NCBI GenBank assembly: GCA_958298945.1
Contig: OY282607.1
Location: forward strand, 72,594,868 to 72,658,867
From: Atherix ibis
Lineage: Eukaryota > Arthropoda > Insecta > Diptera > Athericidae
Length of the DNA: 64,000 nucleotides
Reading direction: 5' to 3'
Part shown: positions 44,500 through 56,697 of the stretch, one piece after another
How the letters are laid out: each line of letters opens with the position of its first letter
Position numbering within the stretch: the first letter of the stretch is position 1
Made by a program: the position numbers and the translations under genes
The notes under the pieces: generated by a model
The model's database searches: none
What the model saw: the letters and a program-made list of their open reading frames with translations, nothing else
What the model was told of the DNA's origin: nothing

Positions 44500-45365
44500 T
44501 TATGACAGGTTTCAAATCGTTGAACTTTATTTTGGTAAGGAACCTTAATGGTGCCAAAAGACGCCGTATGGCGCACAGGGATGACAATATTGATCGTGTA
44601 CGAGAGAGTTTGCAGGAAATTCCAGAAACATGGGTTATCACGAAGATCGCTGCAGAGAATTTTGGGTACATTATGCACGTTCGCACATCAAGTTAAGCTT
44701 ATGCAAAAATTGAAACTGATATTCTATCAGTAACGCCTTGATTAGGTGATTTATTTCCCGCAAAAAGCAGAAGAAGATCCAGCTTTTATTCACAAACTTG
44801 ATAATGAGGGATTATGCAAAACTTCAAAATTTGGGCTACGGAGAATCCAAAAGCAGTTCGTCAGTGGCAATTATGCTCATTTAAGTATAGTGTTTGGTGC
44901 GCTGTATTGTCTGAAAGGATCATTGACCCATATTTCTTTGAAATCTCCATCAATAATGCGTCTTTCATCAATAATGCTCGATATCGAACGATGTTTGAAA
45001 TTTTTGTAAAATTAGTTGTGAAAAATCATCCAATTCTGTGGTATTCCAGCAAAATGGAGCTCCAGCGCATAATGCAAGGGAATCAATGGCTCCTGTTAAA
45101 TGATATCTTTGGCGAGCAAACGTATTTTTTCGCGCAGAAGCGATTTCAATTGGTTCGCGTTCTCCAAATTTAACGGCTTTTGACTGTTTTCTTTAAAAGA
45201 AAGAGTGTTAAAATCATCTCCCAATTAAAAAAATAACATTCACAATGAAATCGATGCCATAACACCTAAAATTTTGGAAAGGTGTTATGGCATCGATTTC
45301 GTTTGGAAAGAGCACGAATGTGCAAAGCAGAAAATGGCCACCAAAAATATTTTCCATTAATATAC
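44500..45365 (+). mobile_element. DD41D-like Tc1/mariner transposase, most complete decayed copy
   Basis: Across several frameshifts it reads DNIDRVRESLQEIPET and RRSLQRILGTLCTFAHQVKL (helix-turn-helix), then NFKIWATENPKAVRQWQLCS, then FGVWCAVLSERIID in frame-shifted form (VWCAVLSERIIDPYFFE), then NNARYRTMFE. It ends near AENGH, the usual C-terminus of this family. The second catalytic region is nearly unreadable (WYSSKMELQRIMQ where WFQQDGA is expected). A 21-bp palindrome has replaced part of the C-terminal coding (45247-45300). No inverted ends were found. Confidence 0.68.
45247..45300. repeat. Perfect inverted repeat, 21-bp arms, 12-base spacer
   Basis: GAAATCGATGCCATAACACC plus T (45247-45267) is followed after 12 bases by its exact reverse complement (45280-45300). 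The left arm encodes EIDAITP of the transposase; the right arm sits where different coding is expected. Confidence 0.95.
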
Positions 45366-45370
45366 CTTAG

Positions 45371-48300
45371 TTGTAATAAATAAAATCAGTAATTATCGCT
45401 TAAAAAAAAATATTATAAATAATTCAAACTACAATGTTCAAATTTCGTTAGTTTTTCTTATAAATTCCGTACGTAAATTGAAACTGCACAACAAAATTTC
45501 GTAAAAACATTCAAGATTTACTTTTATAAATTTAAAAATTGCTCTGCCTGTTGCAAAGGATCAAACTACGTTTGTAGTTGGTAGTATAGAATAAATTTTA
45601 AAAAATATTAAATAGATGTTTTATCTTTTGGCTTTGTTAGAAATGTTGAAAAAATCAAAAATTGATTCGTGCTCAAATATCCAATGGAGTGGTATTAAAT
45701 TTTTTCCTAATACAACATCAGTCAATTAATAAACTGACAGTTACTTTAAGTTTATAATTCGAGTACAAATCGAAAAGGACCATAGTTCGATTCATGGTCG
45801 CGGTAGGTCGTGAAATAATTTTCGAAACTTTGCCCTTCATTTAACTACCCCAAAAACAAAATCATTTTATTTTGACTTATTTCGCATTCGACTTTGTACT
45901 TTAATTTATTTAAGAAAGCTCAGATTTATAGTAAATTTCTAATTCATGAACTTCTTCAGTGAAAATGTCTGGCTTACAGCTTTTCAACTGCTATTGATTT
46001 AGTTAATCGTTTGACATGAAAGACAAAGCATTTATCATTCTCCTACTGTAATATGGAATTCCCCGCCAATTACAATATATGAAAAAACTGTAATTATATT
46101 TATTTACATATTTTCTGTAGATACCCTTAGATTTCTATATACCCGAACATATGCATAGGATACTGTTAACGATTTTCGAAATAAATCTAGCAATCTTAAT
46201 AACATAATAATTCAAATGACAGAAAATTGTCTACAATTAACCCATCAATCACGTATTTCAATTTACAGTCGAAATTAGGTTGATATCGTATTTTTAATTT
46301 AGCTATAAACATTTTAACATTCACTTTAACATTCCGAACATAAGCATTCAGTAATTGAACGTACTATACAAGCTTAAAATCAATTTGTTAAAAAAAAAGC
46401 AAACTGGACACGTGCACATTCTTTAAATACAATTGATGTTTTATTAATTTTTTTAGTACGAGTATTACTAAAAGCATACTTAAGTAGAGTATATGCCAAA
46501 TGCCAATAAAATGAAATTAAGTACGATAAATATGTTTAATTAATACACAATGGAGAAAATGCCGATTTGTATTTTCTTCATTACGAATCCAAATATCACA
46601 ATAAAATGATTTGTGCTTATTACTCTCGATTGCCAAAAGGGATGAAACATTTGCTAATAAAATAAACAATTTTCGAAATTTTCCGTCCAAGTAGCCAATA
46701 CAAAAGCGAAATCGTTCTGAATCTAGTACAAACTAAGCAAAAGAACGTAATAATTGCCTCGAAAAGTTTTTTCTCCAAAAATCCATTATGTACGAGTATT
46801 CAAGTGAAGAGGGCAATTTCTAGTCGATAAACTGTTCGTAGTTTTCTTTCTCAACGAACTAGTTTTCTGCTTCATAAAGTAATATAAACACTGTTACGAG
46901 CACGTACGTGCGTAGAAATATGCTATAGGATAAAATGGAGCTGATTAAGCCTATATTAGGTAGCATAAGCAGACTGTATATAAATAGAAATTAGAAATTA
47001 AACTAAACAAAACAAAAAATTACTGTATTTGGATCATATTTCTGATTTCCTAATTATTATGTCTGCATTGGATTTGTTCATTTAGAAACTAAGCTTTTTC
47101 TTGGCCGACACCCAACTGAGTGGAGTGACTTTTTTATTGCATGTATATTGTTTGTACATATAAGAAACTATTCGAAATTTAATTCAAAAATCAATATAAA
47201 TTAATACCAATCAAAGTAATACCTTCGCTACCTAATAAAAAGGTAACATTTTTTTCGCATTTTTTTTTTTGTTATAGCAATCAAAACAAATGCGATAATC
47301 TTTTCGATGTAATTTTAGATAAACATGTTTGTAGGTAATTCGATCTTGAATTATGCAAAGTAAAAAGTAATGTTGTCGCATTTTAATCTTTGAATTAGTC
47401 AATTGAAAGATTACACAGCGTACTGTGATATTAACTTTAAATTTTTTTTAAAATATATTGTATGAAAAAAAAAATATTCTAGAAAAATCATGAAATTAAC
47501 ACGAACATGAATATTGCAGCTTTGCCCTAAAGCGTCTTGATAGAAGATAATTATTTGCTAAGAGATGACTATGTTAAAGAAGAATACCCGTAATTTTCTG
47601 TTATGTTCGATTATAATTTGTTAAGGATGCAAATGATCATCTGCAAATTGCAAAGTTGTAGGCCGTAAATGACACGATCAATTGGATAAGATTGAATTGG
47701 ATTGCGATCCATTCGATTGGATAGTGGCTGGCTATTGGCGATTAGTCCAAAACCAGTGCTGATACCTTTGCCATTATACATATTAATTGGATGGAAGAAA
47801 ATAATGTACTTGTTATCCCTCAAGCGATTCAAGTAAATTATAACAAATTGACTATCAATCGAATATGTAAATACTTAATTATTTTATACTCGTACATAAG
47901 TGAGAGTTTTTTGTGCCTGTTGTTTTATCCATAAAGATGAAGCACTGATGATGAAAGTGATAAAATCTACAAATAAAAAAAAATATTATTCCTATTTCAT
48001 GACGTACTGAAAGCCAATCAACTAAAATTAGAAAACATTTTTATTTAGAACACATAGAACATCAAATACGATACCCAAAATAGATACTACTATATCTTGA
48101 AGCAGTGTTAACGACCCTCTGCCAAAATTGCCTTTGTGCCACTTCTAAAATTACCGCCAATATGGCCCATAGGGCATCTGGCCAAGTAGTCAGTAAATAC
48201 GAACAGTACTTACGATAGCAATGGGCCAGTCAGTTATAATAGCCAAAAGTAGCCAGCATTTGTCCAGATACCGTGAATAAAGCATGTGTATACAAAAATG

Positions 48301-51300
48301 TATCTCAATATTATCTCAGTCCACCTATCTTTAAAATAATCTTTATTTCCATTTTGCCATCCATTTGTTAGAAAGTCAGTCGACTGCCACTTTAACCAGC
48401 TTCCCGATCCCTTGTACTCGGACAAAGGCATTTACGCACCGTGTTGTCCCTTCCAACGCAAAACCCTGCCGTAAAAACGTTGGCGTCCAATGACCATAAC
48501 AGGCGCCGTGATCCTCTAACTGCCAAGATATAGCTGAAAAGTAATGGTTGAATTTTTCAACATCTGTCGCTATTACTATTCGGTTTGTGAAGATTTTTTG
48601 CTCTTATAATGCTAGTTTGTTTAAAATTCATGCTCCTCAGATAATATGTTGTACAAGTGCTCGATGGGTAGCTAATGGAAATCGGTTTTCAATAGATTTT
48701 CCGCAAATGAAAATTGATATGACACACTACCATTGGATTACATAATTATATTCACTCTTGCCAAATGCGCTTCAATTGATTTTTATTATAATTGTTATGA
48801 GATTTAAGTTTAAACATTTCTTGAAGCATTATTTACGGAAGTCCATTGAATAATATTGGTAGATCACCATTTAAATAGGAAAGTAATATATTTGTATAGA
48901 TTTTTAAGAGTATAGAGAGTTCTATAACTACTTGATAAGGACTATGCTATGATAATAACAATATAACGAAAAATATTAATTTTGAGGACAGATATTTCAA
49001 ACCGTACGATTAGGCACCTAATCGTGTTTTTGTTAGTAGATACTCTGACATTAACATGTCAGAGTATTTTTTCTGAGTTTGAATTATTAACTTTTAACTG
49101 AAATAGAAAAACTTAATAAGTTTTACTCGTTGCTGGATCTCATACTTAGCTAATTTAATATCCAAGAAATGCTCTATTTAGCAAAATATTGAAAACAAAC
49201 AAGTTATGACTTTTTACAATAAATCTTCAGTTTTTCAGTGACAACCCTGTCTAAACTAAAAGTAAACATATTTTAAATTTTAAATAATTATACAAAAATT
49301 TTGAAACGCAAAAAAAAAACGCAAAAACTATTTCAAAAAATAACTTTTTCATCAAATAAAACGATAGTTTCTTTAAGATTAGATAAGAAACTTTTTGGTG
49401 AATTCCTTCTTTTAAAATATTAACTATATTTATTTATTCAGAACATTATTGATGTATGGTAAAAAAAAAAAAAAAACAAATAATAATAATTTTTTTATAA
49501 CAACTAAACAATACGTAGTTTTTGAATTGATAACCCAGTTCCGTTACCAATTAGACCTACTTGTTCCTTTAAAGTACAAAAAAACCAGAAGCTGTTAAAC
49601 GTCCCCAAACCTATCAAATAAGGTGGAACCCGTATGCCCGATTGCACTTAAAATAGAATCGCCCTCAATTGAGGAACAATGAAGCGTTAACACTATGCGA
49701 TTCAATTCAATTCGATATGCAAATTTATTTATCATCACCGTGAAATTTGTTGTTCAGTCCAACCATGACTTTCACCTAGTCAGAGTGGCGACTCATCGCT
49801 TAAAGCCACTGAATTCACGAAGGCTCCTCAATTCATGAACTACGTACTAAGTTTCATGATAGAATTGAAAATCAATATTGATCCATTCGATGATCGACAA
49901 AAATGATCATCGCCCTTATCTGTAGAGCTGCGGATATCTTAAGAGGTCTGAAAAATTTCAAATAGTCATGAATATCTATAAACGTGTCTGAATCGATTAA
50001 GGTACAAGTACATTTATCCTCACGTTTATCCTGTGTTGTTTGAACCATTTACGGCTTTCGATATTTCTCATCGGGCATTTCTTTGCTGTTCTACGTTTTG
50101 TTTATTTTATATTCGACTGCATTCAAATCATTTGCACAGATGCTCGTTTTAGCCTCTAAACATAATAATTATGTAGTACCATAGTCAAGACTATGACTTT
50201 TGTAAATAAATCAAACATGCCTGATAGCCCTTCAATAATCTATGTAAACACATTATTTGTGTATATTTACTAAACCCCTACTAGCATGAATATGTGCCGA
50301 CATTTTTCTTCTCACGAAAATTTTCACTAAAATTATCATGAAAATCACTTTAAAGTCACGCTGTTTATTTAACTAATTGTTGACAAAATTTACAATAATT
50401 TTATTACTGCTTTCTTATCCAATCAATAATTTTCTTTGATCATTCAAGTTGATTACAGATGAAAATAACATTTTTTTCCAAAGAAATTAAAAATTTCAAT
50501 ATTTAAATAAAAGTATTCTTTATCGTTATTTTACTCCAAAATATTGTACGTAAGCATTATATATAACAAGTTCAAATATTAAGAGGGATAATGCAAATTC
50601 TAAGAAAATAATATGTTTTTTAAAAAGTTAGTAATATTTGTACTGGAAAGCATGACAACTTAGGACATTTGGCCAGTGTCCAAAAGACCACATCGGACCC
50701 AAGACCACTGTTAACAAGATGCAGACGTCCCAGTATCACTAAATCAGGTCACTATTTAAGCATAATTATTAACTCAAAACCTTAATTGGACTGACGAGTT
50801 ATGTCTTAAATATTTATAAAATTAGTCAAATGAATGCATTTAAAAAAAAATTAATGCGTCAATAGAAATATTTATGGCAGCAGTTTGCATTGCTAATGAA
50901 GAAATTTTTACCTTTAGTAACAATACTCGTATGATTGTCTGACTTTTCAAATATTCACGTAATAACTAATTTATAATAACAAAATATTTAAAAAATTTAA
51001 ACAAACAGTTTTTCGTTACGATAACGAGGAGTATGCGGAACCGATTTTTTGCAGATACTTTAACGCAGCTTTGGAAGATTTTTTATTATCCTGCATTAAA
51101 TGTATAATCATAGAAATTTAATTTACAAATGCAACAAATGCTAAGAAGTTAGCATTTTTCCAACATCGTTCTTACAGAAACAAGAAAAGTCTTTTCTCTG
51201 ATAGTTAACTTCATGATTGACAACAAAATTTATTAAACAAAAATTAAAATTCTACTTTGAGCAAGTTTCTCCCTATTTTATGAGACTGTTCTTCAATGAC

Positions 51301-52899
51301 AAAAACAAATTTGTTACATTAATTAATTCTCAAAAATTATTATATGTCAAAAATTCCCAAAAAGAAAAAAAACACTCATCCAAATAAACAGCTGCATGAG
51401 TCATAAGTAATAATCCTAAAAAAAAGTCCAATTTAGTAATAAAAAAGAGCTATTGATTAAAAATCAACCCCCATCTATTAAGGCGTGAATTTTATATCCC
51501 TCGTTCAAACTAATATCGCATTATAATGCATATGATGCAACTATACCTAATAATGAGAGCTCATCAATCTAATTGCAATTCAACGGCGCGGCACACCCAA
51601 AACCTAAAACATAAACCATATGAGGTTGTTTTCTAGAATATCGTGATCCAATGCTTTATCACTCAAGGGTCTCTTATCCACATGATAAACATTTTATATC
51701 AGTTGACGAATTTTCTTTTTTCTCCAATTTACTTTCTATTATAAGGTCAATTTTTCGGCCTCGATTCCTCGAAAACATTCTATGTGAGTGATTGGACAAA
51801 ACTTCACGGGTTACAATGCCTAATGATATTTGCCCTCATCATTTTATAAATATGGGTTGGGTTCATCATGTTCAATGTGGGGTTACTATTTGACAGCAAC
51901 ACGGATTCTTATCATTGTAACTTTGACAATCCAAAATCTGAAATCTACTTACTTCATATACTTGTACACAGAATTATTCTAAATAATACAAAGGATTTTT
52001 TTTAGAATTTTAAACTTGTTAAAAATATTGCTGTTTCAGCTTTATAATATTAACAACATCATCGTTATATAAATCATAATACATTTTAATTAAAATTAAT
52101 GACAGTAAAAAGAAAAATGTCAAATGAAAATTTTATCTAAAATCTTTTATTTAACAACGGTTTGAATATGGTTTCTAATCATTTTAAAAGGATATCCAAA
52201 TCTCCTTTTAAATCTTTTAGCCCAAAGTGTTCATGTTTTTAATTGCACCAGCAGTTATTTTATAGTTAATTATTGAATAGCATGCAATTGCCTTTATTGG
52301 TTTGTTTACTTTATAAGAATAGAAAATAAAACCAGAAAATAATTCCATTCTATTAAATGAATTTATATGAATTTGAAATCGAATTGTTAATTGATAATGC
52401 ATACACATATGTGCATTATTGATGACAACCGAACTTTTGCTATAAATAATATCTCCCGCATGGAATATTAAGAAATAAATCCTAAATATTAAGGAAGAAG
52501 CACGTTTTGTGACTTAGGCTAATTAATAAATTTGATGATAAGTACAATATATTAGGAAATATAGAGTTTATATACATGGTATGCAGTATTTTTTTCCATA
52601 ATTTTTCCAATTACAAATTTTCATTTTTCTAATATATTTTATATTTATATATAAAAGTGAAAATTTGTTTGTATTTTAGTCTCTTATACAAATCTAAACC
52701 GTTTGTCTTAGACACTCCAATATATTCGATGGACATAGATAATATATCAGAAACGATCATAGGCCTACTGTCATTTTCAAAATTATTCAGGTATAATTCA
52801 GGTTATAATTTAGTTTTCGCAAACATTACGAGAAACGTTAAGAGGCTTGAATTTGCGGACGCGAAATTTTAGCTCGGAAGAATGATGACATCAACAAAA
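45371..52899. other. Long AT-rich stretch without a recognised gene
   Basis: Two adjacent hairpins lie at 49006-49067 (listed separately). The 48080-48540 part is richer in GC than its surroundings but no frame is recognisable on either strand. A 34-codon minus frame there (contains DKCWLLLAIITDWPIAI) ends at a GTAAGT, which is suggestive only. A short frame at 52657-52860 (VLDTPIYSMDIDNI) could belong to the Helitron piece that follows. Confidence 0.4.
49006..49067. repeat. Two adjacent small hairpins
   Basis: ACGATTAGG-CA-CCTAATCGT at 49006-49025, and ATACTCTGACA-(6)-TGTCAGAGTAT at 49040-49067. Both are perfect. The second is followed by a T run, but in an animal genome this is not a terminator. 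Confidence 0.9.
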
Positions 52900-53345
52900 C
52901 AAACGATCAGATTAAATTGGAACTTTCTGGACAGCTAACGAAAAATAGATCCTGTAGATACAGTTACAAATACGGATCAAGCTGTCAATTACCCAATAGA
53001 GTTTCTGAATTCATTGGAGGCATCTGGAATGCCACCGCACATTTTAACTTTGAAAATTGGTGCACCAATAATGCTCCTTCGCAATTTAGTTCCAAATTGT
53101 GATAGAAATAACAATTATCAGCGGTAAATATAAAGGATTAATGTGCTGATTCCGCGAAGGAGCAGTATATTATACAATCAACAAAGCCCAAGGACAATCG
53201 CTAAGTGTTGCTGGATTGAATTTAAAAAATGATTGCTTTGCCCATGGTTAATTATATATTGCTTGCTCCAGAGTAAGAACACCAAAAATAAGTTTTCGTT
53301 TTTGCACCAAATGGAAAAACATATTGCAAAAAAATACTTTTATTG
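52900..53345 (+). mobile_element. Helitron-type Pif1-like helicase fragment
   Basis: One frame from 52987 reads [20 protein letters not shown] then [14 protein letters not shown], the end block of Helitron helicases (usually followed by DPPKLCNGTR, which is missing here). After a gap of about 70 bases another frame reads TINKAQGQSLSVAGLNLKND (from 53174), then CFAHG, a stop, and LYIACSRVRTPKIS, matching the last helicase motif. Helitrons replicate by rolling circle using a Rep-helicase; this is only the tail of one. No CTRR end or 3' hairpin could be identified. Confidence 0.72.
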
Positions 53346-53569
53346 CAATAAAGACTTTTCAACTAAAAAAAACAGCCAGTATTAGTTCCTTGAAAATTGT
53401 TTTCATATCGGCACATCTTCCTTCATCCCTTCTGATATCTTCTACACACGCTATGTCCTAGCACATTATTAGGATATTCATTATTCATATAAATTTAATA
53501 TAAGAATAAATTAAAAGTAAATTTAAAAAAAATTTACATGGTTTATTTCGTGGTTCGGAAAGTATAGCC

Positions 53570-53995
53570 ATGTCATTTTGACAGCTGTCAACCAATTACG
53601 AGATCAATATCTTTGGTTCATTTCTCGCTCGATGGACTTGTTTAACCTGAACTTGAAGATTTTAATCTGGACTATATGTGGTTTAGATATGACAAATTTT
53701 GGACTTAATGCGTGAAATGTTTCCAGAACGCCTAATATCGAGATTTGGTAATGGCAATTGGCCTCCAAGATCGCGCTATTGGACTTTTTTCTGATAAGAC
53801 TATACAAAAGACCGTTTTTGCGTAGAATATTCTCAAAATTAAGAGAATATAAAAATCAACATCCATTGAATAATGGCCTAATTGCGCCCTGAAATATGCG
53901 AAAAAGTCATCAAAAATAACCTCAAAAAGACCAACTCCTGCATAAAGTCTCGAGATATTCATTTGAATGAGGTTAGATTTCATTCATAATGGCAA
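53570..53995 (+). mobile_element. DD41D-like Tc1/mariner transposase, C-terminal fragment
   Basis: It reads YMWFRYDKF (family MWFQQDG), then MFPERLISRFGNGNWPPRSR at about 53720-53775, then in shifted frames an IAP-x-MREKVIKNNLKK-like piece and HLNEVRFHS at 53960-53985, matching the family's usual ending. The third catalytic aspartate region (CDLTPLDFF in relatives) is mutated to RYWTFF. The stretch before 53640 contains TTTGACAGCTGTCAA and may be leader. Most of the protein is missing. Confidence 0.65.
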
Positions 53996-54140
53996 GGTTC
54001 TAGGCATATAAAGAAATATTAAAATCTAAACTGTTTATCAAAAACTGAATTTTGAGAATATATTATTTAATTTTACTTTCTAAAGCACAAATGGGATATC
54101 CTTATAGTAACATTCTCTTTAGTCACATAAAAAATAATAT

Positions 54141-54154
54141 AATTAATGGCGTGA
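54141..54154 (+). repeat. Target-site duplication, left copy
   Basis: AATTAATGGCGTGA occurs here and at 54969-54982, on either side of the truncated retrotransposon. Confidence 0.9.
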
Positions 54155-54968
54155 TGAAAATCTAGCGAAAATCCCCAACATGCTTCCGAAACTCTCCAAA
54201 TCCAAATCCAAACCCTCCAGAACTGGTTTTCTAGGTGGAGAATAAAAGTCAATGAACGTAAATCTATCCAGGTAACTTTTACTCTCCGTCGTGAGACATG
54301 CCCTCCCATATACATTAATGGCAGTGCCATACCTCAACACACCGGAGCTCGGTATCTAGGACTGTACTTAGACAAACGCTTGACATGGAACCCACATACA
54401 AGACTTAAAAGACAAGAACTTAAAAGACGATACCTAAAACTACTTCGACTTCTAGACAAACGTTCCAAACTTACTATAGACAGCAAAGTGCTGTTATACA
54501 ATACCTTACTGAAACCTATATGGACATACGGACTAGAACTCTGGGGATCTACTAAGCCTTCTAATTCCTCGTCGAATTCAATCCTTTCAATCAAAAATAC
54601 TCCGTACAATTGTCGATGCCCCCTTTTATGTTCGCAATACTGTTATTCATCGTGATCTTAAAGTCCCATTTGTTTTTGATGTGGCTGTATCTCGTTATAA
54701 AAAGTTCCGTTCCCGTGTCCTCAATCATAATAATCCTCTTGTTCAAGAGCTATCCTCCATTTCCTTCCCTAGAAATACCCATCGAAGACTTAAGCGTCAC
54801 TGGTCGCGTGATTTACTTAAATACTGAGGCCTAACAGAAACACACGCTAGCAGGAGGAACTTCATTGGATGTTTACTCCCCACAACCTATCAAGTTAATT
54901 AATACTATTGCTAAAATTTGCTTATTATCATGTTGTAGTTGTAAATATCTAAATAAATAAAAATAAAA
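54155..54968 (+). mobile_element. 5'-truncated Jockey-type non-LTR retrotransposon with polyA tail
   Basis: A single insertion of about 814 bp is bounded by 14-bp target duplications, cut at its 5' side, and ends in AATAAATAAAAATAAAA. It was copied by target-primed reverse transcription and was truncated, as is usual for such elements. Intact duplications show it is fairly recent. Confidence 0.9.
54158..54828 (+). pseudogene. Jockey-type reverse transcriptase, C-terminal third, one frameshift
   Basis: The first frame reads ETLQIQIQTLQNWFSRWRIK, VNERKSIQVTFTLRRETCPP and GARYLGLYLDKRLTW, then KVLLYNTLLKPIWTYGLELW. These are the thumb and end blocks typical of Jockey-clade ORF2, after the catalytic YADD (which lies upstream and is not present). 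A single-base shift near 54570 moves to a frame with IQSFQSKILRTIVDAPFYVR and then NTVIHRDLKVP, running to TGA at 54826-54828. Only this one lesion besides the truncation, consistent with youth. Confidence 0.88.
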
Positions 54969-54982
54969 AATTAATGGCGTGA
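54969..54982 (+). repeat. Target-site duplication, right copy
   Basis: Second copy of AATTAATGGCGTGA; its first two A residues cannot be separated from the polyA tail. Confidence 0.9.
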
Positions 54983-56475
54983 ATGTCACTAACAAAAGTG
55001 ATAATAAAATTAAAAGACATATGAAAAGTAAGATATAGGTTTTTCATATATATTTAATTATAACTGCAGAATCAATAAAAAAAACTAAAAAGCCGATTTT
55101 TTTAGAATTAAATGCAATGTTTAGAAAAATTATTATCACTCAAATATTCAAAGTTTTCATTAATTTTTTTATTGGGAATGCTAATTTTAATAAAATACTT
55201 TAATTAAGCATTTAAATATAAAAGATATTGATACAAAACAAATCTAAATAGTCAATTTGATAAAAATGATGAACAAATGTTGATAAACATTTTCAATATA
55301 CTCATGTACTGACATGTACAATTAATCTAATATGAATTCACATGTTATTATTGAAATCATGTAACTACAAAAGTATTACGCAAGCACAATTAGATTGTAG
55401 TAATTACATACTTGCAAATGAATGTGAGTAGATGACCTCGTTAAAATGTTCTAAAAGATAAGAAGATATTTTTACTCGTCTGTTATATTAACACAGTTTA
55501 ACTCAATGACATCATATTATTTAATGTTGTTTTTCTTTACAACCATTAACTCTCGTACTATGGAATAGTTTATGAAAAGTGCATAAAAACAAGATGAAAT
55601 TATATTTTGAAATGAAAGTGCAGCTCTATCAGTTTTTACGACTGATTAAGATAAAAACATCAAACAACTTGTAAAGATCAATTCAAGTCATACAAAAAAT
55701 CAACAACAACTTATACGAGTACATATGAAGATGATCTAAAGTAAGTTTTCTTGCGTAATAAAACGGCAAACATGTAATCTTCCTACTCTCGTAAATAATC
55801 ACAACGAATATGATAAGTGACTTATACAAATACCCATACTTTGATTAATAAATATACACGCACTAACAGAAGGGTGAATATAATTAAAGCAGTTATCTAT
55901 TTTAATCAATATGATCTTTAAATAATTTCTTTGACATTGAATTTCATCTAACTTCCCTTCAAATGGCCTCATTAATTTAAAAAAACTCATAGAAAAACAT
56001 TTTATTTTAAATTTCTTGTGGCAAAAAAAAACCAAGGATGCCATACAGGAACATCACCCTCAATATTCTATGTTAATCTTAAAGGGCAGCATTCAGATTC
56101 TTACAACAAGTGGTAATGGTAAAGTAACTTGACCTCGAAATTTGGGCAAATGTGTGTGTGAAGAGAGAAAAAATTCCATGTTAACAGGAAAAAATTTTAA
56201 ACTACCAAATAAATGTCATTAAACACATCATATTATTTAAAAAGAAATGACTTAAAGGCTCAAATATTATTTAAATAAAGAGACATAAAGACAGGAATTT
56301 CCAAAGTAGAGTTTTATTTTTTTACAAAAAATTTTAAGGAAAGAATAACAAATTCTTCCTACTGACATACTCTGAGAGTTACATACACGGTCGGATGTAC
56401 ATATTATTTGTATATTTGAAAATAAGAACTAAAACCGGTCAATTATAGCACAGGTAGCCAGTTCCTAATCCACCA
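54983..56475. other. AT-rich stretch without a recognised gene
   Basis: Nothing supportable. Confidence 0.5.
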
Positions 56476-56697
56476 TTAATATTGTGGCTGTTTTTGCTGC
56501 TGGGCAGCATCCTTCAGGGAATTTTCTTGATAACGGTCCAAGAAACTTCTTACCTGGAGCGAACTTCTCCGAAAACGACGCAGCTCTTTTTGGTTGATTC
56601 CTTCTATTGCACTTGTTTTAAAGGCTCTAACCAGACAATCGGTTATCTTTGGTTCCTCCGCATAAGAAAAGATTATACCAAAGAAATCGTGTCGTGA
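56476..56697 (-). CDS. Candidate exon or C-terminal exon, unrecognised
   Basis: On the minus strand 73 codons are open to a TAA at 56478-56476, ending LDRYQENSLKDAAQQQKQPQ then Y. Earlier residues include YAEEPKITDCLVRAFKTSAI and INQKELRRFRRSS. Composition is less AT-driven than the flanks, and the charged, Gln-rich end looks protein-like. A perfect donor, CTCCAG|GTAAGAA, lies inside the frame at 56554/56553, so either the exon ends there or the frame runs to the TAA. No clear start codon or acceptor was found upstream. I do not recognise it. Confidence 0.3.
   Translation of the reverse strand, partial: SRHDFFGIIFSYAEEPKITDCLVRAFKTSAIEGINQKELRRFRRSSLQVRSFLDRYQENSLKDAAQQQKQPQY

Noticed and set aside
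49040..49070. Stem-loop followed by a T run, like a bacterial terminator.
   Set aside because: The DNA is clearly animal; rho-independent termination is not relevant. Kept only as a hairpin.
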